Source: Larus michahellis (taxonomy: Eukaryota; Chordata; Aves; Charadriiformes; Laridae). From it: 64,000 nt of DNA. The translations under genes were made by a program, and so were the position numbers. Positions 23,094 to 35,390 of the stretch are shown here, piece after piece. The stretch spans positions 21,513,419-21,577,418 of the forward strand of contig NC_133906.1 in NCBI RefSeq assembly GCF_964199755.1. The letters are read 5' to 3'. Position 1 is the first letter of the stretch. Each line of letters begins with the position of its first letter. Below the pieces are notes generated by a model, which searched no databases, was not told the origin of the DNA, and was given only the letters and a program-made list of their open reading frames with translations.

Positions 23094-25615
23094 GGCTGAG
23101 CGGTGCGGCCCCGGACTGGTCCCCCCACCCCCCTCGCTCCCCCCGCAGGGCTGGGATGGCGGGGGGACGCCGATGCGGAGGGGATGGCGGGAGGAGGGAT
23201 GTCACCCCCGGACTATGCTTTGTATTCCCCCTTCCAGCCCCTCCGTGCCTGGCCATCCCCTGCGGGGGGCGATCTGCAGAGTGGGGCCGTGAGCAGGGAG
23301 AGGAGACGACCTGCTCCCCCCACCACCCCCTGCCTCCACCCGGGGGGGGCTCCACGCAGCCTTCTGCTGTGGGGAGCTCCTGGTACCCACCGGGCTCTTC
23401 CCACGCCTGCCCATCACCGGCTGCCTCCTCCATCCTGCTCTCCACCGCTAAGTCCAACCACTCGTGGAGCATCCCTGCTGCACAGTTCCCCGGGCTCCAA
23501 ACCCTCTCCCTGCTGTACCACCCTTACGAGGTCCCTCCCATGCCCCACACTGCAGCCCCTCTCCTCGCCATGCCCCCAGCGCCATGGCTGCAGCACACGG
23601 GGCAGGTGGCTGCTGTGATCCAGGCCTGGCAGCACACGGTGGCACTGCCACCCGCGTGGCACGAGCGTGACCGGGCAGCCGCTGCCCGAGGCAGGCAGTG
23701 CGGTGAGTCAGAGCAGTGAAGCTGGGCTGGCACCTTCAGTCAGGATGGGGCTGATGGCTCAGGGCTTCTCCATGCCACCAGCCGAGCTCTGCGGGTAGTG
23801 GTAGCTGCTGGCTGAGGTTGGTGAAGGAGCCGGAGTGATTTGAGTCAAGCCGAGGTGCTGGGTTTGGCAAATAGAGGATGAGGAAGGATGGGCCGGGCTC
23901 AGAGTGCAGAGAGGTGTCCTCCCTGCCAAACCTTCCCTTCTCCCCCCCCAAGGCCGCAGGACCCCAAGGGTTGGCAGGACAGACTCCAGCGTGGCCTGGA
24001 AAAACAGGGATCTCAGCCCCTGGCCCACGGCACTGCTCCAGGTGTCTCCGACCCCCACCATCCTGGGGAAACTGGTGACAGCTCAGCTGAGACAAACCAG
24101 CACAGAAAAATGTCTCAAAGTCTCCCTTGGCTATGGGCCGAGTGTTTGTTTCTTCGATTGCCTTGCGTGATAACATTAGTATTGAAATGACCCCAACCAG
24201 ACAGATCTATTAACACCTCCCAGCGCTGGAGGATGATTGTGGTTCGCACCTTCGCTCTTCCCCGGGTTTCTGCAGACGCTGCTGCCAGGCACAGCCCGCC
24301 CAGGCCCGGTGCTGTGTGTCGGGAGCCGAGGGGGGCCGCATTGAGTTGCCCGGCACGGTTTAAGCGCCAGAGCTGAGAGGTCCCAGCACATGTCCGGTAC
24401 CGCAGAGAAACCCTCTGGGGAAGAGACAGTGACCACTGGCAGCATGGCACGTCTCCTTTCCCACCACTGGGCACCAACGTGCCCCCATGAGCTCGAGAGG
24501 TCTGGTCTGGCAGGTGGGCACGGTCACTGCAGCCCGGGCTGACGCCCTTCCCACCGAGCCCAAGCCCGTCATGCGCTGCCCGAACAGCCAGAGCCGGACC
24601 AGACCCCCTGCCCAGAGAGGACCTTCCCGGCAGCTGGAGGATCTCTGTTCTCACCCACAGCCTCCGCATGTTCCTGGCCAGAGCTCCCCGTTTGTTCTTA
24701 CGCCAGCATCATCCTCGAGTTTAAACGATCCTTCTCCCTCCCCGGTGTTTACTCGCCGGGTGTATTTATAGAGAGCAATCAGGCCTGCTCAGCCAGGGTA
24801 AACAAGCCGCGCTCCTGCGGGCTGCTCTCGCGTGAGTGCTCTCTGCTCGCTCGTCCCAGGAGCTTTCCCCTCCGCCTCTCCCGGCTACGCGGAGCCTTCC
24901 TGGCCGTGGAGACCTGGACCATCTGCCTTGTCCAGCCGTGGGCTCTCCGGGACGTGCCTCCAGTCTCCAGTGTCTCTCTAGGTCCCCCGGTGCCTCACCA
25001 GGAGCCACTGTCACCTTTCCCGTGCCATTCTGCACTGCAGGTGCCTGCTCCTCCTGTAAGCAGCCAGGCCAGCAGGTCCGTCCCCCCCTAGCTGGTGTCG
25101 CAGCTCCTGCTGTAACACTCACCAGAGGTTCAGAAATATCGCTCATCTCAGACAAATCCCAGAGCCCCGTGATGGTGTGACCCAGAACTGCGCTGGCCCA
25201 TGGCAAGATGAAGTCCGCAAGAGGCGCTGAGATTTTTGAGGCTGAGGGTCTGCTATTTGAAGGCAAGGCAGGTTGGCTGGGGTCCAGGACCCCAGCTGGG
25301 AAGTGCCTGCGGGGGCTGGCCAGTGCAGCGTGGCACCCCGAGCCCTTTGCATCCCTGTGCGAGAGCCAGGACGGCAGACTGCCAGCACTGAGTCCGGTTT
25401 GATGATATTTTCCCCCAGCATTGTGGCTCTGAGCCTCCCTTCTCGTCCCGGTGCCCGGCCACGAAGCTGATGCCAGCCCCGAGGCAGATCACAAGAGCAT
25501 CTCTCTGAGACAGGAGAAACACTTTGAGATGTGGCCCAGAGTTTCCCAGCCCGCGCACCCCGCTGCTTCCCTTCCCCAGCCCACCCTCCTCTGCAGACGT
25601 TTGGACGAGCCCAGC

Positions 25616-25906
25616 TATAAAAGCAGGGTGCCAAGAGCCAGAGGTGCCAAAGCAGAAGAGCTGTGGGCTCACTAACGGTCTCTTCTCGAGCATTAAGTTT
25701 TCTGTGGATACTGTGTCTTGTGTCCGGAGCCCCAGCTGGATGAAAGCAGCCCTGCCAGCGCCTGGGGGCACCGCAGTCCCCGGAGCTGGGGGTGTCCTGG
25801 CACTGTCACCCTGCTCTGCTCTTCCCTATCCTCTGCTTTTGGCTGTGGTTGGTGTCTGGTTGCCTGGACAGACAGGCAGAGAGGCTGAGCTAGCACAGCT
25901 GTCCAG
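25616..25906 (+). promoter_or_regulatory. TATA box with a candidate downstream exon
   Basis: A perfect TATAAAAG (25616-25623) is followed about 120 bases later by an ATG (25740) and then by a strong donor (GTCCAG/GTGAGA, exon end 25906). The 55-codon open stretch begins MKAALPAPGG and includes a leucine/valine segment (ALPYPLLLAVVGVWLPG) that could act as a signal or membrane segment. I do not recognise the peptide or find its next exon. May be chance. Confidence 0.2.
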
Positions 25907-27950
25907 GTGAGATGCATCTTCGTGATGCTGGTTGCAAAAGCAGGGAAAAAAAGCAAAAAAAACCCACACTTTGGTCTGGCCCAGAAAAAAAATATCCTGC
26001 AGGGATGGGAGCAGCACCCCCAAGGACCCTCTGCACCTTCTCGGGTACCTGAGCAGGGAGTCCCCGCTCTTCCCACCCTCTGGGGTTTCAGCAAAGAACG
26101 GCTGATTTGCACCCCAGGACATGGCCGACAAAGCAGGGGACTAATCCTGCTCGTCTCCTCAGCGCTGAGCTGTCTGGAAACCAGCCGCCCCCAGGCACGC
26201 GTCCCCGCAGCACTCTGCAGCCCGTCTTACCCCGTTCCCGAGCCTTCCCACATCCCGGAGGAGGCAGCGGTTGTCCCCAGCAAAGGTCACCTTCACGCTG
26301 CTGCCGAGCCCTTTCCAGGCTGCGCTTTTAGCGCTGCGTTTCCCAGGGAAGCAGGTGCCTTTCTGGGGTCTCCTCGGGGGTCCCGCCGGGGACCCTCTGC
26401 CCCTTCCCCGCAGACCCCAGAGCGCGGGGTCCCCGGGGTGAGCCCGCACCCTCCCCAAACCCAGCGCTACGCCCGGGGGCTGGCAGTGTCTCCTGCCCCC
26501 GGGGCTGGGACGAGGCATCCCAGCTCCTGTAATGCTTTTAAAAACGCAGGTTCCGTCCGTGCCAGCCCCTGCTCCTCCAGCGTCGCTGCTTGCCTGTGTT
26601 TCCCCCAGCTCCCCTGGGTCATATATTTGTCTCCAATTTGCCAAAGCCTCCCTCCTTCCCCAGGGTGGAGGAAAAGCCTTTGCTCGAAGTCAAGATGAAT
26701 TTGTAACTTCCCCAGGAACCTGTTCCTCGAGTCGCAGAGCACAAATCACACTCGTGGCACCAGCCACACCATGGGGACGGACCACCCCAGACACTGCCAG
26801 TGTGGCACCCAGCACCCTGGTACCTGGGTCTCCGCGCAGCCCCTGCCCAGGCCAGCAGCTCCCCGAGCATCACAGAGGGATTTCAAGGACGTTCAGGGAA
26901 GGGACAAGATCCCTGGGCAGAAGCTTCCTGAGGTCGCAGGAGTGGGGAGCCGGAGCGGGGCCGGGCTTTCTCAAATTGTAAAGTCTGAGCAAGGGCCTTT
27001 GTTTGGCAGCTTGTTTTAACTTGTCGTTATGTTCTCCAAAGAAGAAATTCGTCATTTGCAAGCTGAGGAAGGCAGAGTTAATGTGAAATTTTAAAACCCT
27101 CAAAGAGTTGAGAGCCCTCTAAATATTTAATGAAGGCATCCAAACTGCTGGGTTCTGCAGAGGCGGCCAGGAGCCCTCAGCCAGCAGCGGAGGTGGTGTC
27201 CCTGATCCAGGAGAGGACCAAAGACCCCGACAGGCTGCCACCTCGTGCAGCCTGACGCCCTCTGTGCGCCCCGCTGGGCTCCCACTTACGGGGCGATGGT
27301 GGCTCTTGGCAGCAGATTGCTCCCACCCGTGGAGGCTGGGATGCGGGGGGGTGCACAGACCCACCCTGGGCCCCCCAGGTAGGGGGAGAGGGCAGTGGTG
27401 TGCTCCGTCCATCATCCAGCAAGCGATCCCAGTTTGTCCATGCCATCCGGTCCCGGGTCCCCACCGCGGAGCTGATCCTCTCGCTGTTGGTGTCTCCCGC
27501 AGGCCCCGCTCTCCCTGCGATGCCCAGCCGCCCCCACGAGGTCCTCGTCCCCCTGCGTTAGGTGCCGAAGCCAGCGGACGCCCGGCGCTGCACACACCAA
27601 GGTAGGCAGCACTGCCCCGGCTCCGCGCACCACGGCTCCTGGGGGGCCACCTCCCTCCCCACGGTACGGGGGGCAGAGTGCAGCCGGGGGATGGATGGGG
27701 GGGTGCAGAGGTACCACCTGGGGCTGCCTCAGCAGAGCCAGTTGGGTCCCCCAGGATGGGGGGGTCCATCATGGGCATCCTGATGAGACCCCGGTGCGGG
27801 ACAAGAGGCGTCCGGACCAGCTCAGGACCAGGCTGAGGCCACGGGAGTGGGGAACAGCTCGGACTCTGGGGCGGATGCTGGGCACGGTCCTGCCTGGGGA
27901 CCATGGCAGGTGACGGTGACTGTGGAGCTGGCACAGGGCCAGCATGGGGG

Positions 27951-28001
27951 GTTTTTTTTTCTTTCTTTCTTTTTTTTTCTTTTTTTTTTTTTTTTTTTTT
28001 T
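27951..28001. repeat. Poly-T / CTTT low-complexity tract
   Basis: About 50 bases almost entirely T with CTTT interruptions. No LINE or SINE body is recognisable beside it, so I cannot call it a retroelement tail. Confidence 0.85.
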
Positions 28002-31000
28002 GCCTTTGAAAGCCCCCAGATGGGAAAGGTACGAGCCAAACCCCACTGAAAGCAGCCAAGAATGAATTTTCTGGCCAGAGCCCCAGCAGCTCTTGGAGCG
28101 GCGCCGTGCCCGTCCGGCGTCACGCCGCAGCGGAAACCCCGAGCGCAGGCAGGCTGGGGGGGGGGCTTAACTGGGGTGGGCAGCAAGCCCCCCACCCATC
28201 CCAGCTGCCCCCCGGTGTGAGGGTCTCACCCCTCCCCGCACCCCAAGCTGAGGCAGCACAGGCTCATCCCGCTCCCACCGAGCTGCAGCTTGGCAGGAGC
28301 CCAGACACCCAGATGTACCCCCCCACGCTGCCACGGAGCCCCCCACCGTGCAGCCATCTGCTGCCGTCGGAGGACAGGGTGTCCCCAGCGTTGTAGCCCT
28401 CAGGCAGCTCTGTTGCCCAGGGCACGGGGCATCTCGGCTCCCAAAACTCCCCTCCTATAGGATGCGATGGGAAGGATGCTCCCCCGGCAAGGCAGATGCT
28501 CTCCCAGAGCCGGGCTGGGAGTTTGGGTAGAGCAGGACCAGCCATGACGGCATCCCCGCTCCCCTCTTCCTCCCGCTCCCCAGCCTCAGTGGTGCAGGGG
28601 GGCAAAGCACCCCAGGCTCCCTGCCCTCCTCTCGGGAGCCCCCCAGAGCTTGCAGGGTCTTTGCAAAACCAAGACCTGTACCGGCACAAGGCTGAACCCC
28701 AGGGGAGCAGCACCCGGGGGCTCAGTTCTGAGGGCACTTTTCCTGGAGGGGGGACAAGGGGGTGCTGCCACTGCTCTGCTGTGATCTGGGTGCCTGGTCG
28801 TGAGCTAATCGTGCCCTTGTCCTTCCACGCCTTTCCCCTGACGGTGAAGTGCGGGTGGGTTGTAACCCCTCCGAGGCTTTCTGCAGGGAGCAGGTGCCCA
28901 AATCTCATCCTGACACAGAGCCAGGAGGGGGCCGTCGGGCATCTGCTCCCCGCACAGTCCCAACCGCCTCCGTCATCAGCGCCTGCACGGGGCCTGCCTG
29001 TCCCTGCCAGGGCGGCGGGGATGGAAATCAGTATGTGCACAGGCTGGCTCCTTCCCTAAAGGCAACGTCTGGGGCGATGGGGAGGGACGGGGAGGCAGCG
29101 CAGGGGCTCGGGGGCGGCTTTTGTCTGCCCCCGGAGTAGTGCCTGGTGCGTGGCACCCAGCCCCGCTCCGCACCGGCCCCTGCAGAGCTGTGCGGGTGTG
29201 CGTGCCTGCCATAAATATTGATGGGGTGGACTCCGCGCAAGTGTGCCTGTATAGACGGCGATTGGGATGTAAATGCTGCGAGTACCTGCTGTGTGGGCAG
29301 GAGAGAGCCGTGTAGGTGACAGCACCAGGGCTGAATGCACAGTGGATTTTTACAGGCAGGTGGGATCCGTCCTGCGTGGGGTGGGGAGGTGGGAAGCGGC
29401 CGGGTGAGTAACCCCAGGGGTCATAAACCTGTTTGGGGAATCGGCCAGACCCGCAGCAAGCCGAAATCTTCCGGCTGAGATTGCAGCGAGCCACAGCGGC
29501 TCCCTCAGCCCGCTGCCCGCACAGCCAGGCCAGGATAAACAGCGAGGGGCTGCAGCGCCTCTGTTTAATAATGCGTGGCACAGAGGCACCGGACGCACGC
29601 CGAGAGCCGCGGGGACACGGAGTCGCCACTGCAGCACTCGACCGGTGGGGTCCATCCCGGCATCCCCCGGCACTCACGGGACACGGACGTCTCTGGGTGG
29701 CCCTGAGACTGGGGCCGGGTGAGCAGAGGTCCCCGTCGCAGGGGACAAGGCAAGGCACTCAGTTGCGCAGAGGCTGACATCCCGGCCGCGCCGGATGATC
29801 CTTAGCTGGAGCCTGGAGCTGGGTCCCTGTCCCCTTGTCGCTGGGAGATTCAACCCCACCGCCACTCTTGTACAGGTGTAGGCATAGGTGGTCTTTCTGG
29901 GGAGTTCTGGGGGGCTGAGCAGCGCTGGGAGCACCGCTCCCTCTCTGGCATCCTCCCGGGACGCTGCCATGCTGGGAACAGCTGGAAGCCGTGGGCTCGG
30001 TCCCCTCCTCGCCCCATCCCTCCTTCAGCCGCACTGGCTGCCGTGCCCGGGATGAGCAGACGTGTGCCAGGGCCCCGCGGGCACCGGTTCACAACCAGCT
30101 CCTGCAAACGGCCCCCCCGGGGGACGCACGCATCCCTCATTGTGTGCGGTGCCGGGATCCAGCCCCGCCGACCATCTGCCTCGGCAGCTCCCCCCACCAC
30201 CCACTCCCCGTCCCACGCTGTGCCCCACGGCATCGAGCTGGGCAGGGACGCGCTGGAGGTGCCCAGTGCACCCCCCCAGCCCCACGGGCAGGAGCCCGGC
30301 AGGAGGAGGCAGATGGGTTTGGAGGAGCGGTGCCGACGGGGCCGTGGCGGCAATGCAGATGGGTCTGCAACACTGATGCCGAGGGGGCTGTGGTATTAAT
30401 GCAGACGGGCCCGTGACAGCGATGCGGGAGAGGGGGAAAAGCCGCAGCATCAGCCCAGAGCCCCTCCGGCTGCAGGGGTGCTTTGCTGTGCCCATGGGGA
30501 GCAGGGCACGGGGAGGGCAGCAGGCAGGAGCCTCCCCCCGCCCATCCGGAGCTGGGGAGACCCTCAGGGCATGGGGCCAGCAGAAGTTATCCACAGAGGG
30601 TGGCTCCTGGGGTGGATTTGGCCCATTTTTCTCTGTCCCTCTCTGGTGAGCTCAGGGGGGGCTGCCACCCCTGGTCCCCCGCCGCAGAGCTGCTCCCACA
30701 GTCGGGCAGAGCATGACGGCAGAGCCGGGGTCAAGCCGTGGCACAAGCCCACCTCCCTCCGCGCCAGCCCCAGGGCTCGTGGCGCGCTCCCACGCCGGCC
30801 CCGCGGTGAGACCAGCGTTCACACCCCGTGCCTGGGATGGGGGGATGCTGGGGGGGCACCCACGTGTGCTGGGGGGGAGGGGGGTGACTTGCTGCAGGGA
30901 CAGAGCGGTGGCCCCGCTGTCGCCAGGGGCTGGCCCCCAGGCACCGCACACTCGCCCTGAGCACGGCGTAACGCAGTGACCCCGGGGTCCCCTCGCCTCG

Positions 31001-32760
31001 CGCGGTGTCACCGGCAGCAGGGACAGCAGGGGTGGCGGGGGCTGTCCCCGCAGCCTGTGCTCAGCCGCCACTCTGGAGGGTCCGGCTCCTGCCTGGTGCT
31101 ACAGCCCGCTGGTGCCTGTCCCCGTCCCCGTCCCTGTCCCCGCCGGGTGCCAGCCCCAAGGGGCTGGGGCTGCTCTTCAGAGGCTGCAGCTGCTGCGTGT
31201 TTTGTGCTGCCTCTTCCCCTTCTCCCCGCTGCTGTTTTTGTTTTGTTTAAGAGGCTGGGTTACGAATTTTAAACAGGCTCCTGAAAAACCCAATTACCTC
31301 CAGAAGACAACCTGATAAAAGCTGCCTAAGTGGCACTGTGGAAATCGCCTTGCGCAGCAGCCGAGGGAAAACCAACATAACAAAGCCTTTGGAAATGGAG
31401 TTAACCACTTTTAATCCCTCGTGCGATGAGGAGGACCAATAATTATTTTCTGCAGAGGTGGGGGGGGGGATAAGTGAAATAACTGTCCTGTGCTAATGGG
31501 TGGCGGTGGCAGCAGGCTGGGCTGGCGGCGCTGCAGGGATGGGTGCAGGGATTCAGGCACCCGCTTTCCCTCTGCCCGGGAGCTTTGCAAGGGCCCGCAG
31601 AGGCTTGTGACCTTGCAGGGTCCCTGTGCGGCTGCGGGGCCTGGGGACGATGCTGGCAGCGGGGCGGGCAGGTGCCACCCGGGGGACGCAGTGGGCCATG
31701 TGGCAGTGGCTGCCAGCCCCGTGCCCTTTCCCCAGGTGCTGGCGGGGAGCGGAGCGAGGCGCTGCCGGGGCCCTGGCACCCGCTCTGGCTCCGTCCCTGC
31801 CACGCTTCCCCCGCGAGCCGGCACGGAGGCGACTTGCAAGGACTTGGCAGCGCTGAGAGCTTCCTCCTCCATCTGGCCACGGTGCTGCCCCCCCCAGTCC
31901 TCCCCATCCCTCCCTGTCCCTTCCCTTCCTGCCTCCCCCAGCAGCTCCAGGCAGCCACCGGGCAGGTGACACTGCCCAGGACGATGCCAGGGGACAGCTG
32001 TGCCTGAGGAGTGCCCATGCCAGGCACAAGCAATCTCCCAGCACCAGGAATCATCCTCCAAACGCCTGCCAGAGCCAGCTCGGCTCTGGGACTGCGGGGG
32101 TCCCCTGGGACCGTCCCCATCCCGGGAGCAGGGTGTCCGCAGGGGCGTGTGGGGCAGGAGGACGGAGGCGATGCCCAGGGCTGGTGACGAGCCCGCGGCT
32201 GCCCTTCCCATGGGAGCCCGGCCGGCAGGGCAGAGCTGGGCGCCCGCCAGCCCGTCGGCTGCGGTTGCGCTGCCGGCACCGGCAGCTGGAGTGCCGGGGC
32301 GGTTGGCCACAGCTCACACGAGCCTCGTGCTTCCCGCGGCAGCAGGGAGGGGGGCTGCTTCGCCCACCTCCCCCCAGCCACCCCGCGCCCCGCGTGGGGT
32401 CCCACGCTTGGGGACAGCACTCCAGGCCATCGAGCCCCAAGGAGGGCAAGCCCGGCTTAGTGCTGGGTGCTGACAGAAGGGATGGCCCTGTTGGCTTGGC
32501 CACAGCCCATACTGGGAGCAGTCCCTGGGCACACTGGGAGCTACTGGGGGAGGATGCACTTAATGAGCTGAGGCATCTCCAAAGATTGAAAGACTCAAGG
32601 ACCCATCCCAGGAACAAAAGGAGGCGTTTGTCAGGCGCTGAGAGACGGGCTCGTTAATTCCTCCTGGCTGTCACACTTATCTGTAATGAATTTGTGCTCC
32701 GCTGTATTATTTTTAATACAATAGGAGCGGTGCCGCCCGCCCACCGCCCGGCTGCCGGGA

Positions 32761-32776
32761 GCGCTGACGTCAGCGC
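32761..32776. promoter_or_regulatory. Perfect 16-bp palindrome containing a CRE
   Basis: GCGCTGACGTCAGCGC, with a full TGACGTCA cyclic-AMP response element in the centre, 1.7 kb upstream of the candidate CPLX2 first exon. A GACG tetranucleotide run (about 32799-32818) follows. CREB/ATF binding is inferred. Confidence 0.5.
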
Positions 32777-33647
32777 CCGGAGCAGGGCTGCCGCAGGACA
32801 GACGGACGGACGGACGGATGGGCCAAGCGCAGGCCTGTCTTGCCGCCCACGCGCCCGTCCCACCAGCTGCCAGCGGGCAGAGAGGGGCCCGGCGCAAGGG
32901 CAGGAGGCATTTTTTCCATGGAGGTGGAAAAAGGAGTTGTTGGTCTATGCCACAGTGGAAGGAGGCTGAGGAGACAGGGTGCAACCGAGGGGGATTTTGG
33001 GGAGTGGTGAGAGGGGCTGAACAAGAGGGTCATGTCCTTGATGTGTTGTCCCCGTGCTGACCCATGGTGGTGGCCATGCGTCAGGGCAGGAGCTGACAGT
33101 GGGTGCACACACGGGGGTCTGTTGGTGCCGCGTCCTTGTGGAGGTGCTGGGCTGGCATTGCGTGCTGGTTCCGGCCCCCCCGGGCTGCGGGATGGCTCCC
33201 CACTGCTGCCCCACATCCTGCATCTCCCCCGTCCTCCCTACGGCAGCCCCGGCAGTGCCCGCCAGCACCTGCAGCATCTCCGCATCCCGCACCGCCGGGC
33301 TTGTGGGGGCAGCAGCAGCCTGTCCCAGCTCCCCTCAGCCTCCCACGTGCAGAGGTGGGGGGTCCCTGAAAAGCCCCTGCAGCACCCGGACCCTCTCCAG
33401 CGCTTTTCTGTGCCGTAGCCGCAAGATTCCCCGCAGGGCTGCTCCTCCAGAGCCTCACCATTAAACACCAGCTCTCCCCAAAGCCTGGCTCAGAGCACCA
33501 CTAATCTGATTTGCAAAGGGCTCGTCTCGTTTCTAATAACCCAGGGCTGGATTAATTAGGAGGCGCCGGCTGCCCCTCTGCGGGGTGGCAGGGCTGGCGG
33601 TGGGGCACGCGCCTGTCCCCAGCGCCTCTCCGTGTACCGGGACGAGG

Positions 33648-33685
33648 ATGGGACACCCGGGAGAGCATGGGACACCCGGGAGAGC
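33648..33685 (+). repeat. Perfect 19-bp tandem duplication
   Basis: ATGGGACACCCGGGAGAGC occurs twice back to back (33648-33666 and 33667-33685). Probably a small replication-slippage event. Confidence 0.85.
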
Positions 33686-33899
33686 CCCGTCCTGCAGCCG
33701 GGGGGGGGCGGGCGGGGCAGGAGGGGCTGCAGGAGTCCATCTCCCTTCGAGCAGGTGCGGGGGGGGGGGTGGACAGGGTGATGCCCCCCATTTCCTGCCC
33801 ACACCCCCCCCCCGCTGAAGTCCTGAGCAATGCGTGTGTCGTGGCCTCGATGCCCCTCGCAGCATTCCCTGCCAGAGCACCCCCCCGCGGTGGGACACC

Positions 33900-34660
33900 C
33901 CCCCCGCCCCGAGGCGGGGGACAGCACCAAAAATCCAAAGCTGGGGCCTCCGAGCGGCGGCGGCGGCTGGCGCTGGGGCCAAAGTCATTTATCGGGGACT
34001 TTAATTAAATTCCCGCAGCCGCCCCGCACCGCTGCGGAGGGGGCCGGGGTGCCGCGGATCGGGGTGCCGGGTGAGGGAGCACGGGGGGGGTGCGGAATTG
34101 GCGGGGGGGGGGCAGCGCCCCGGTGGCTCCGGCTGATTAACGCCTCGTTTCGCCCATTAATTGCCGCGGAGGTGAATCATTAACCCCGCGCAGGACGCGC
34201 TCCCCCCTATTCCCATCCCTCGGAGGGGTTCGGGTAGCGGGGGGGCCCGTCCGCATCCTGAGGAGCGGTGCGGGGCTCCCCGGGCACCGGGGTCGTGCGG
34301 CGTTTCTCCGGTGTGGGGGTCCCGCATCCCCCCCTCCCGGTGCGGGGCCGGGCTGCGCGGTGTCGGGGCGGGGGGGTGTCGCCCCGGGCGGGCCCACGCG
34401 TGCCGGCGGGGGCGGGCGGGGGCCGGGCCGCGGCGGGGCGGGGCGGGGCGGGAGGGCGGAGCGGCGGCAGCGGAGAGCGGCGGCGGAGCCGGTGAGTGCC
34501 GCGCCGCGCCGGTGCTGAAGGGACAGCGCCGCCGCTGCGGCACCGGGCGGCACCGGGCGGCGGGCGGGGCCCCGCGCCGCAGACACCGCGGGGGGGAGGC
34601 GGGGGGGGGGGCACGAGATACCGGGGAGGGGGGGGTTGGCGGCGGGTCCCCGCGGCACCG
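33900..34660. promoter_or_regulatory. CPLX2: CpG-island promoter region of CPLX2
   Basis: This is a dense CG-dinucleotide stretch with repeated GGGGCGGGG/GGGCGGG boxes just before the candidate first exon. No TATA box is seen. A short AT-rich insert (about 33985-34190) carries TTAATTAA and several ATTAA cores inside the island. The position directly upstream of the donor at 34492 argues for a promoter. The edges were judged by eye. Confidence 0.55.
34440..34491 (+). other. CPLX2: Candidate proximal non-coding first exon of CPLX2
   Basis: A GC-rich leader made of GCGGCGG-type triplets ends at 34491 and is followed by a near-consensus donor (GGTGAGTGCC). The next acceptor that makes sense is CCCACGCAG at 36703-36711, leading into the exon that carries the CPLX2 start codon. 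This is the typical form of a CpG-island 5'UTR exon. The donor is seen; the transcription start and the joining of the two exons are inferred, so the left boundary is only approximate. Confidence 0.6.
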
Positions 34661-34689
34661 CGTCCCCTGCGCGACCCCCGCCACCGCGG

Positions 34690-35230
34690 CTCCCGCCCTT
34701 CCCGTGTCCCAGCGCCCCCCCCGTGTCCCTGCGCCCCCCCCTTCCTCAGCGTCCCCCGTGTCCCCTGAGCCCCCGGTGCGTGTCCCCCGCCCTGTGTCAA
34801 CCCCCGCGTTCTCCGTCCCCCCCCCGCCCCCCCCCACGTTGCGTCCCCCCGGGTTCTGCAGCCCCCTGCGGTCCCGCTGTCCCCCGCATGCCGGGTGTCC
34901 CCTACGTCCCGTGTCCCCGCTGTCCCCCGCCCTCCCGGCGCCCCCCCGTCTCCCCTGCGTCGCTGCAGCCCCTGCGGCCCCGGTGTCCCGGCGCCTGACG
35001 GTGCCTCCCCCCCCGGCTGCTGTGTCCCCCCGCGTCGCTTGTGTCCCTGCACCCCCCGCTGTCCCCCGCGTACTCCAGTGTCGCTGTGCCCCCCACCAAG
35101 CGCCCCCCGTGTTCCGGTGCCCCCCGTGTCTCAACGGCCCCTGGCGTCCCCTGCACTCTTCCCTGCGGCCCCGGTGTCCCCCGGTGTTCCCGCATTCCCG
35201 GTGTCCCCCCCCCTACAGCCCCGGGACTCT
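34690..35230. repeat. C-rich degenerate tandem repeat in CPLX2 5' intron
   Basis: GTGTCCC and CCCCGC words recur about every 12-25 bases for about 540 bases immediately downstream of the candidate first exon. The array produces long meaningless open frames because stop codons are rare in C-rich DNA. The opposite strand is G-rich. Confidence 0.7.
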
Positions 35231-35390
35231 GTGCCGTACCTCCTGGAGGAGGCCCCCCCCCACGGTGCCGCAGGGTGCCCGGGGGCTGGGAGCAACAAAC
35301 TTCCCGGGGTCTCAGTTCATGGAGCCCCCGCGCTGCCCGGCCAGGTCCCAGGGAGTCGGGGTGGGGGGGACCCGCAAGGCTGCGGCACCC

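Larger units (their letters stand above)
23094..33899. other. Non-coding DNA upstream of the CPLX2 proximal promoter
   Basis: No recognised protein-coding exon. If the distal island at 22.8 kb is a CPLX2 promoter, this is CPLX2 intron. It includes the TATA candidate at 25.6 kb, a poly-T tract, a CGTCCC-type short repeat near 31115-31144 and the CRE palindrome at 32.76 kb. An AT-rich patch (32655-32735) is enhancer-like. Confidence 0.45.

Noticed and set aside
22106-23719. Long open frames on both strands (340 and 390 codons) over the distal CpG island
   Set aside because: They overlap each other across minisatellite and CpG-island DNA, give Gly/Pro/Arg-rich nonsense and cross the likely donor site.
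24755-24775. TATTTATAG as a second TATA box
   Set aside because: No convincing exon or donor follows at a suitable distance.
27951-28001. Poly-T as the tail of an antisense retroposed gene
   Set aside because: Neighbouring sequence shows no LINE, SINE or processed-gene body and no target-site duplication that I can see.
27119-28195. Minus-strand 358-codon frame
   Set aside because: It crosses the poly-T tract (read as a lysine run) and has no recognisable domain or conserved start.
31411-32420. Two overlapping minus-strand frames of about 300 codons
   Set aside because: They lie in alternative frames of the same GC-rich DNA with no domain or splice support.
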